This document shows positions 59,080 through 64,000 of a stretch of 64,000 nucleotides of DNA, one piece after another. This DNA comes from an uncultured Bacteroidales bacterium (GTDB lineage: Bacteria > Bacteroidota > Bacteroidia > Bacteroidales > Bacteroidaceae). How positions within the stretch are numbered: the first letter of the stretch is position 1; each line of letters opens with the position of its first letter. The notes below the pieces were generated by a model, which was not told where the DNA came from, did not search any database, and saw only the letters and a list, made by a program, of their open reading frames with translations. The stretch lies in contig CADAGO010000016.1 of NCBI GenBank assembly GCA_902787555.1, positions 1 to 64,000 on the forward strand, in the 5' to 3' direction. Made by a program: the position numbers and the translations under genes.

Positions 59080-60651
59080 ATGAGTAACAAAACCTACATA
59101 CGTCTAATCGCATTCTTTTTTGTGCTGATTATCACCAATCATGCGCATGCGTATATCGCTGTAGGACCTGGCGACACATTGCAAATGCAATTCCGCGTCG
59201 GACAAAGCGATATTGATTTGAACTACGCTGACAATGAGCGCCAGATTACACAATTCTGTCAGCGTGTATGGCAAAATCTGGCTGAGAAAGAAGAACTTCA
59301 GTTAAACATCTACACCGGTGCCTCACCCGAAGGTCCTGCCGAGTTGAACCGTCGTTTGGGCGAACAACGTGGTATTGCCTTGAAAGAACTCCTTACCGAG
59401 CGTCTGAAAGGGCTTGTCATTCATTGTGCCATCATAAACGAGGGTGCCCGTTGGGGCCAATTATATAATAAGGTGGAGCAGTCCGACGAGCCATGGCGCG
59501 AAGAGGTGCTCACCATTTTGGGTAAACGTCCTGGTGCTGACGAGTGGCAAACCGATGATCGTGAGCAGCGCTTGCGTAAGTTGAAGAACGGTCTTGTGTG
59601 GCGTGAACTGAATGCCCGCTACCTTCCACCTCTCCGCACGTCTGGCTCTGCTGTCATCTTCCCAGTACGCGAGATTCCGGTAACATCACGGCGCGACACC
59701 ATCGTGATTCGCGATACTATCATCTATCTCCCGGAACCGTGTCCACAGTACGAACCACCTATCGACCTCAGTCCTGTATGGGCGGTTAAGACGAACTTAC
59801 TGCTTTGGGGGGTTATTGCTCCGAACGTGCAGGTGGAACGCTCTTTGGGCGTCACCAACCGTTGGAGTATTGAGGGTGAGTTCTTTATGCCTTGGTGGAC
59901 ATGGAGTCACAACGCACATGCCGAGCAGTTCTTCAACGTAGGTTTGGAATTACGATATTGGTTGGGCAACCGACAGAAGCACCACACCCTTGATGGCTGG
60001 CACATCGGCATGGGACTCGCAGGCGGCTACTACGACTTCGAATGGAAGCGCAGCGAAGGATGGCAAGGTGAATACCTCAATGTCTACTGCAACTTAGGTT
60101 ACCAGCACCGCTTCGGACGTCGTAACCAATGGGCAGTCGATGGAGGCTTGGCATTAGGTTGGATTCCTACCAAGTTCCGCCACTATGTCGGTAGCTCCCA
60201 GGCTCAAGACTATGCTGACCAGCATCCAGGCAAGAACTATCATTTAGGTCCTAACGAGGAATACGACGACCACCTCATGTGGTTGAACAACGGCTGGAAG
60301 CACATCCTCGGTGCCACACACGTGAATGTCTCTATCGCGTATATAATAGGTGCAAAGAAAAAGTCCTCTTCTCCATCACAACCTTACCTGATTTCTGATA
60401 TTAAGAATGAAAAGCAGGCTGAGAAGGAGGCGAAGGCATTTGCAAAGCAGAACGAAAAGCAGATCAAGGCAAACGAAAAGCGTGCTGAAAAGAACGCTGC
60501 TGAACTAGCTAAGCAGGCAGAGAAAGAAAAGAAGGCTGCTGAAAAGGCAAAGCAACAGGCTGAAAAGGAAGCCGCTGCAAGAGCTAAGGAAGCCGAGAAG
60601 CAGGCAAAAGCTGCGGAGAAGGCTGCAAAGAAAAACGCTAATAATAATTAA
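59080..60651 (+). CDS. Outer-membrane DUF3575 protein with OmpA-like N-domain
   Basis: The 523-residue exported protein has a signal peptide (near H-A-H-A), an OmpA-like peptidoglycan-binding-like region (about 35-130; I-Y-T-G-A-S-P-E-G-P-A-E-L-N-R-R-L-G) and a DUF3575 beta-barrel (about 225-430; W-A-V-K-T-N-L-L-L-W-G and W-S-I-E-G-E-F-F-M-P-W-W). The last 85 residues are a Lys/Ala/Glu coiled-coil-like tail, longer than usual. DUF3575 proteins commonly head fimbria-type operons in Bacteroidales. Its stop lies 18 bases before the DUF5119 gene. Confidence 0.85.
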   Translation: MSNKTYIRLIAFFFVLIITNHAHAYIAVGPGDTLQMQFRVGQSDIDLNYADNERQITQFCQRVWQNLAEKEELQLNIYTGASPEGPAELNRRLGEQRGIALKELLTERLKGLVIHCAIINEGARWGQLYNKVEQSDEPWREEVLTILGKRPGADEWQTDDREQRLRKLKNGLVWRELNARYLPPLRTSGSAVIFPVREIPVTSRRDTIVIRDTIIYLPEPCPQYEPPIDLSPVWAVKTNLLLWGVIAPNVQVERSLGVTNRWSIEGEFFMPWWTWSHNAHAEQFFNVGLELRYWLGNRQKHHTLDGWHIGMGLAGGYYDFEWKRSEGWQGEYLNVYCNLGYQHRFGRRNQWAVDGGLALGWIPTKFRHYVGSSQAQDYADQHPGKNYHLGPNEEYDDHLMWLNNGWKHILGATHVNVSIAYIIGAKKKSSSPSQPYLISDIKNEKQAEKEAKAFAKQNEKQIKANEKRAEKNAAELAKQAEKEKKAAEKAKQQAEKEAAARAKEAEKQAKAAEKAAKKNANNN

Positions 60652-60652
60652 T

Positions 60653-60662
60653 AAGGAGGAGG
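60653..60662 (+). promoter_or_regulatory. Strong Shine-Dalgarno sequence before DUF5119 gene
   Basis: AAGGAGGAGG is an almost perfect anti-16S match, rare in Bacteroidota. The ATG at 60664 is only one base away, while ATG 60670 lies seven bases after AGGAGG, so the latter is the better start. Confidence 0.6.
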
Positions 60663-60669
60663 AATGGCA

Positions 60670-61785
60670 ATGAGCAAGACATATACCAATCGCATGACAA
60701 GTATGCTATCCGTCGCAGTACTGCTGCTGACCCTGCTCGTACTCACCAACTGTGAGCGCCGCGAGCTGTGGGTCTATGGTGACCAATTCCACTCCCTACG
60801 CGTTGACGTGGACTGGAGGAAATATCAAGAGTATGACCCAATGGGTATGACCGCCTACTTCTTCCCAGGTGATTCCACTTTGGAATCAAAATACTTTATT
60901 ACCCCTAACGTACACCAATGGAGCGGCTACCTTTCAGCAGGTCCTTACACAGGTGTTATATTCGACTACTCACCCAGTGAGTACTCTCATCAGGAGTTCA
61001 TCGAGATGGACAAAGGTTCGACTGCCAGAGTACAGCAGAAACCGGCTGCCTACCAGCCCGACTCCCTGGTTGAGCTTTACGGTCCTGGAGCGTTCTACCG
61101 TGCCCTTCCGTCGGTTGAGCCTACAGGTCTCTACACTGTGATGTACGAACCTCAGGATATGGCACTCGACACCCTCCACATGCAAATCTACAACGGTAAG
61201 TACAACGACTACATCCCCTACGAGGAGCGCGAAACCTATCAGTCCACCCTCGTGGAACAGTTGTACAAAGCAGAACCGACATCACTTGTATGGAAGATGC
61301 GCATCCGCCTGTTCATCACGGGTATTTACTACCTCTATGAAGTAAAAGGTAGTATTGCCGGATTGGCAAACGGTCATTTCCTGGCTCGCCACGAAAACGA
61401 TAACGTGCCCAGTCTCTTGGCGCTCGACAACTGGGAGACAAAGGTTACGGGCGACAATGAAGGTTATATCGCTACAACCTTCAACACGTTCGGACTGCGT
61501 TCCGACGCAAAGACACGTGCCGCAATGACCACCGACTACCCGGCACAAGGTCTGAGGTTGAACCTGCGCATCCTGCTGCGCGACCAAAAGACCGTTCTCA
61601 ACTACCACTTCGACATTGGTGATCATATCACGATTGCCGACGACCAGCTCATATTGCGTGTCGACCTCGACAACAACTTCAATGGCCATCCCGTGCTGCC
61701 TTACGTTGAGGCACACGAAGGAGCGGGCTTCGGCGGCGTTGTCGTTCCATGGGAAGACGGTCCAAAAGTCGATGTGGTATTCTAA
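60670..61785 (+). CDS. DUF5119 family fimbria-associated lipoprotein
   Basis: About 371 residues. The signal peptide ends with the lipobox L-V-L-T-N-C, followed by E-R-R-E-L-W-V-Y, the typical start of DUF5119 proteins. The mature protein is beta-rich with several P-x-G turns. DUF5119 proteins occur in fimbrillin operons and are thought to be surface lipoproteins that anchor or assemble the fibre. It sits between DUF3575 and the fimbrillin gene and has a strong ribosome-binding site. Confidence 0.85.
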   Translation: MSKTYTNRMTSMLSVAVLLLTLLVLTNCERRELWVYGDQFHSLRVDVDWRKYQEYDPMGMTAYFFPGDSTLESKYFITPNVHQWSGYLSAGPYTGVIFDYSPSEYSHQEFIEMDKGSTARVQQKPAAYQPDSLVELYGPGAFYRALPSVEPTGLYTVMYEPQDMALDTLHMQIYNGKYNDYIPYEERETYQSTLVEQLYKAEPTSLVWKMRIRLFITGIYYLYEVKGSIAGLANGHFLARHENDNVPSLLALDNWETKVTGDNEGYIATTFNTFGLRSDAKTRAAMTTDYPAQGLRLNLRILLRDQKTVLNYHFDIGDHITIADDQLILRVDLDNNFNGHPVLPYVEAHEGAGFGGVVVPWEDGPKVDVVF

Positions 61786-61880
61786 CCCCTTTATTCGTAA
61801 ACCCAATATATATCATTAAACATTAGAAAACATTTGAGAATTATTAGTTTTTATTCACTCATTTATTAATTTTTTAAAGC

Positions 61881-63737
61881 ATGAAAAAAGTATTTCTTTT
61901 TGCAGTAGCTGCCGCAGCGCTGGTAGCCTGCTCGAACGAAGAGCTGAGTACGCCAGAGAACAGTCTGGTTAACTCTAAAGAAGCTCCTGTAAACTTCTCT
62001 GTTTACACTCAGCGTGGCATGACACGTGCCGGTGCTCCTGGTGACCTTGACAATGAGAACATTGGTGGTGCTGGTTTCGGTGTGTTCGCATACTACACCG
62101 CTGGTGAGGGATATGATCAAAAGGCTACGCCTAACTTTATGTACAACCAGAAGGTAACTTGCGATGGTACAGCGACTGCTGGAACTCTGTGGAAGTATGA
62201 ACCAGTGAAGTACTGGCCAAACGAGTATGGATCAACTGCCGTTTCTGAGGAGGTTGACCAACTCACATTCTTCGCTTACGCTCCTTGGACTGACATTGAG
62301 CCAACCACAGGTAACATTGTTCCTAAAAGTGCTGATCCAAAATTCGATCAGACCCACAACATCATCTCTGTCAACAAGAACACAGCTACTGGAGATCCTA
62401 TCGTGAAGTATATTGTGGACACCGATCCTGCTACTTCTGTTGACCTCCTTTGGGGTGTAGCTTCAGCTGATGCTGCTAATCAGTACTCTGCTATTACGAC
62501 AGAGGGTGCGGCTCCTCAACTTACTCCAGGTCTTCCATTCATCAACCTGGTAAAGCCTGACAAGCCAGCAACAGACCGCTTGCAATTCAACTTGAGACAC
62601 TCTTTGGCTAAGGTAAGAGTAACCATCGACTACATCGACGATGCAGCAACTCCTGGTGGACCAGCAGTCAAAAAGATCAACTCTGAACAGACTCGTATCT
62701 TTGTACGTAGTTTCAAGATGTCAGGTTTTGCTATGAAGGGTGCGTTGAACCTGAACAACACTGAAGCAGATAAGCCTCTGTGGAAAGACTTCGACGGTGT
62801 AAAGGATCTTGCATTTGATGAAGTAGTATTCCAGGATGGCCGTAAGGATGGCAAGGAAGGTGAGACCAACGGTGCTCAGAGCAATGAGACTCCACAGGGT
62901 CTGAACGAGAATATTATTGAAAACAATTCTCCAGCTGCTAATGGAACTTTCGGTACTGATAAGAACTTAGGTGTAGGAGCCATGACTGCTGATGTAGTTG
63001 CCAAAGCTACAGTGAATAATGATAAAGCAGTAGAGGGTACTGTACTTCTTTTCGGTGGCGATCCATCAGAGAACGGTGGTTACTTCTATGTAATCCCACG
63101 CAACGAGGGTACAGGAGTTGATGTTACTATTGCATACGACGTTGAGACAATCGACCCAGCACTTGCTGGCAAGCTTTCTGACGGCGAGACTCACGGTATC
63201 TCTATCGAAAACATCATCACCAAGGAGGATATCTTCAGTGGTGAAGACTTCAAGCCAGGTTACGTATATGAAGTCAAGATTCACCTTGGTATGACCAGCG
63301 TGAAGATTGAAGCTACAGTTCAGCCTTGGGAAGCTACTAACAGTCAGGATGTTGACCTCCCAGACAACCAAAGCGCTAACCAGAGCGGCAACCAAGGTGG
63401 TAACACGCCATTTACTCCGAGTGCAGGTTCTTTTGCTGAGACAATATTAAATGCTATAGCTGGAGCTACTGCCACTTCGGATACTGAGGTAACCATTACT
63501 GCTCCTAATGATTTGGCAGCACTGTTGACTGCTCTTCATAATGCGGGTGTTACTTCTATAACTTATGACGGCACCGCGTATCCATGGACAGAGGAAGGTC
63601 CTAATCAAAATAATTGGGGCTTTAGAACTGGCAATGGTCCTCAAGCTACTCTTCTCCAAAATGCGATAAATACGAATAATGGCGATGTCACTCTCACAAC
63701 TGCTGGTATCGCAGGTACTATCACACTGGATTATTAA
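61881..63737 (+). CDS. Fimbrillin family protein
   Basis: The 618-residue protein fits the fimbrillin (Mfa/FimA-like) superfamily of type V pili. A lipoprotein signal (A-A-A-L-V-A-C18-S-N-E-E) is followed by the typical start (P-V-N-F-S-V-Y-T-Q-R-G-M-T-R-A) with the possible RgpB-type cleavage Arg at T-R-A. A beta-sandwich N-domain (about 35-265) and C-domain (about 270-490) follow. A Asn/Gln/Gly-rich linker (about 495-510; N-Q-S-A-N-Q-S-G-N-Q-G-G-N) leads to a small C-terminal domain (about 515-618) not usual for simple fimbrillins, suggesting a tip or adhesin-type subunit. Confidence 0.85.
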   Translation: MKKVFLFAVAAAALVACSNEELSTPENSLVNSKEAPVNFSVYTQRGMTRAGAPGDLDNENIGGAGFGVFAYYTAGEGYDQKATPNFMYNQKVTCDGTATAGTLWKYEPVKYWPNEYGSTAVSEEVDQLTFFAYAPWTDIEPTTGNIVPKSADPKFDQTHNIISVNKNTATGDPIVKYIVDTDPATSVDLLWGVASADAANQYSAITTEGAAPQLTPGLPFINLVKPDKPATDRLQFNLRHSLAKVRVTIDYIDDAATPGGPAVKKINSEQTRIFVRSFKMSGFAMKGALNLNNTEADKPLWKDFDGVKDLAFDEVVFQDGRKDGKEGETNGAQSNETPQGLNENIIENNSPAANGTFGTDKNLGVGAMTADVVAKATVNNDKAVEGTVLLFGGDPSENGGYFYVIPRNEGTGVDVTIAYDVETIDPALAGKLSDGETHGISIENIITKEDIFSGEDFKPGYVYEVKIHLGMTSVKIEATVQPWEATNSQDVDLPDNQSANQSGNQGGNTPFTPSAGSFAETILNAIAGATATSDTEVTITAPNDLAALLTALHNAGVTSITYDGTAYPWTEEGPNQNNWGFRTGNGPQATLLQNAINTNNGDVTLTTAGIAGTITLDY

Positions 63738-63771
63738 TTAGAACTGATTAATTCTTAAATACTTAAATATA

Positions 63772-63808
63772 GGTGGAGCCGTCGAAGCTCCGGCGACTCC
63801 ACCTTTAC
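63772..63808 (+). terminator. Terminator after fimbrillin gene
   Basis: GGTGGAGCCGTCG pairs with CGGCGACTCCACC (two mismatches) around AAGCTC; it is followed by TTTAC. Confidence 0.6.
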
Positions 63809-63819
63809 AAAAAAACAGC

Positions 63820-63993
63820 CCCCACCCTGCCTCCCCGAGGGGAGGAGTGATGAAGGAACAAAAGTTCTCCCCCTCGGGGGAGTTAGAGAGGGGCCAAAAC
63901 CCTCTCCCCGCTCTCTCTTAAAGGGCGAGAGCTAAAAGGGCAAATGAAAACAAAAAAGAACAAGACTCCTAATAAGAAGTCTCCCCTAGAGGG
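63820..63993. repeat. Cluster of GC-rich palindromic repeats at right edge
   Basis: Several CCTCCCC-GAGGGGAGG, CTCCCCC-TCGGGGGAG-TTAGAGAGGGG, CTCTCTTAAAGGGCGAGAG and CTCCCCTAGAGGGGA blocks follow one another. No gene is seen from 63738 to the edge. It is the densest cluster of this repeat family in the window. Confidence 0.75.
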
Positions 63994-64000
63994 GAAGATT

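Noticed and set aside
1..64000. tRNA, rRNA or transposase genes
   Set aside because: Reading the intergenic gaps by eye showed no tRNA-like cloverleaf, rRNA segment or insertion-sequence gene; a tRNAscan run would be needed to be certain.

Overview
The window is chromosomal DNA of a Bacteroidales bacterium, most likely from the Prevotella/Segatella group. Four things suggest this: promoters of the TTTG-N19/20-TAnnTTTG type; almost no Shine-Dalgarno sequences; Bacteroidota-only families (type IX secretion plug, golvesin-like, DUF6261, DUF4836, DUF3575, DUF5119, fimbrillin, DUF3987 with a BT4734-type primase); and a methylmalonyl-CoA decarboxylase sodium pump of the succinate/propionate pathway. 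No rRNA, tRNA, CRISPR array or transposase was seen.

Layout: 1-5.1 kb is an accessory replication-like module. It has an HU-like gene leaving the left edge, a truncated ORF6N-type reading frame, an unknown coiled-coil protein, a small unknown protein, a BT4734/VirE-N-type primase and a DUF3987 protein. A perfect 25-bp inverted repeat lies at its two ends. 5.3-17.3 kb carries uronate isomerase, two T9SS/cell-surface genes, a YgiQ radical SAM protein, a DUF6261 protein and a secreted GH30 glucuronoxylanase-like enzyme. 17.4-21.9 kb (minus) is the complete mce-mmdA-oadG-biotin-oadB sodium-pump operon. 22.1-27.3 kb (minus) is hisG-[lipoprotein]-hisD-hisC-hisB. 27.7-29.4 kb holds an exported ArsC-like protein and decayed copies of the HU and DUF3987 genes.

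29.4-34.9 kb (minus) is a tightly overlapped operon: DUF4836 lipoprotein, ABC ATPase, permease, an AmgK-like kinase fused to a RapZ C-terminal domain, and a MurU-like nucleotidyltransferase. This suggests amino-sugar recycling linked to an envelope process. 35.1-46.4 kb (plus) is a conserved core run: lon, tgt, lptG-type permease, coaX, OMP, TPR protein, lptC, ppiD-type isomerase. 46.6-57 kb holds an unknown membrane protein, a GH51-GH2 pair, ridA with a STAS-kinase fusion, and a second GH2 enzyme. 57.1-58.8 kb is a membrane-anchored TPR-AraC regulator. 59.1-63.7 kb is a fimbria-type surface operon (DUF3575, DUF5119, fimbrillin).

The most unusual signals are non-genic. They are the 25-bp inverted repeats around the primase module, a 42-bp repeat read in frame at the start of the T9SS plug gene together with an intergenic array of the same 42-bp period 4 kb away, a GC-rich palindromic element read through inside two coding regions (GH2 and the hisD tail), three TTGAATCGATTCAA palindromes exactly 22 bp apart, and a set of degenerate direct repeats upstream of the fimbrial operon. 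All family names rest on recognising sequence patterns by eye; no database search was run.
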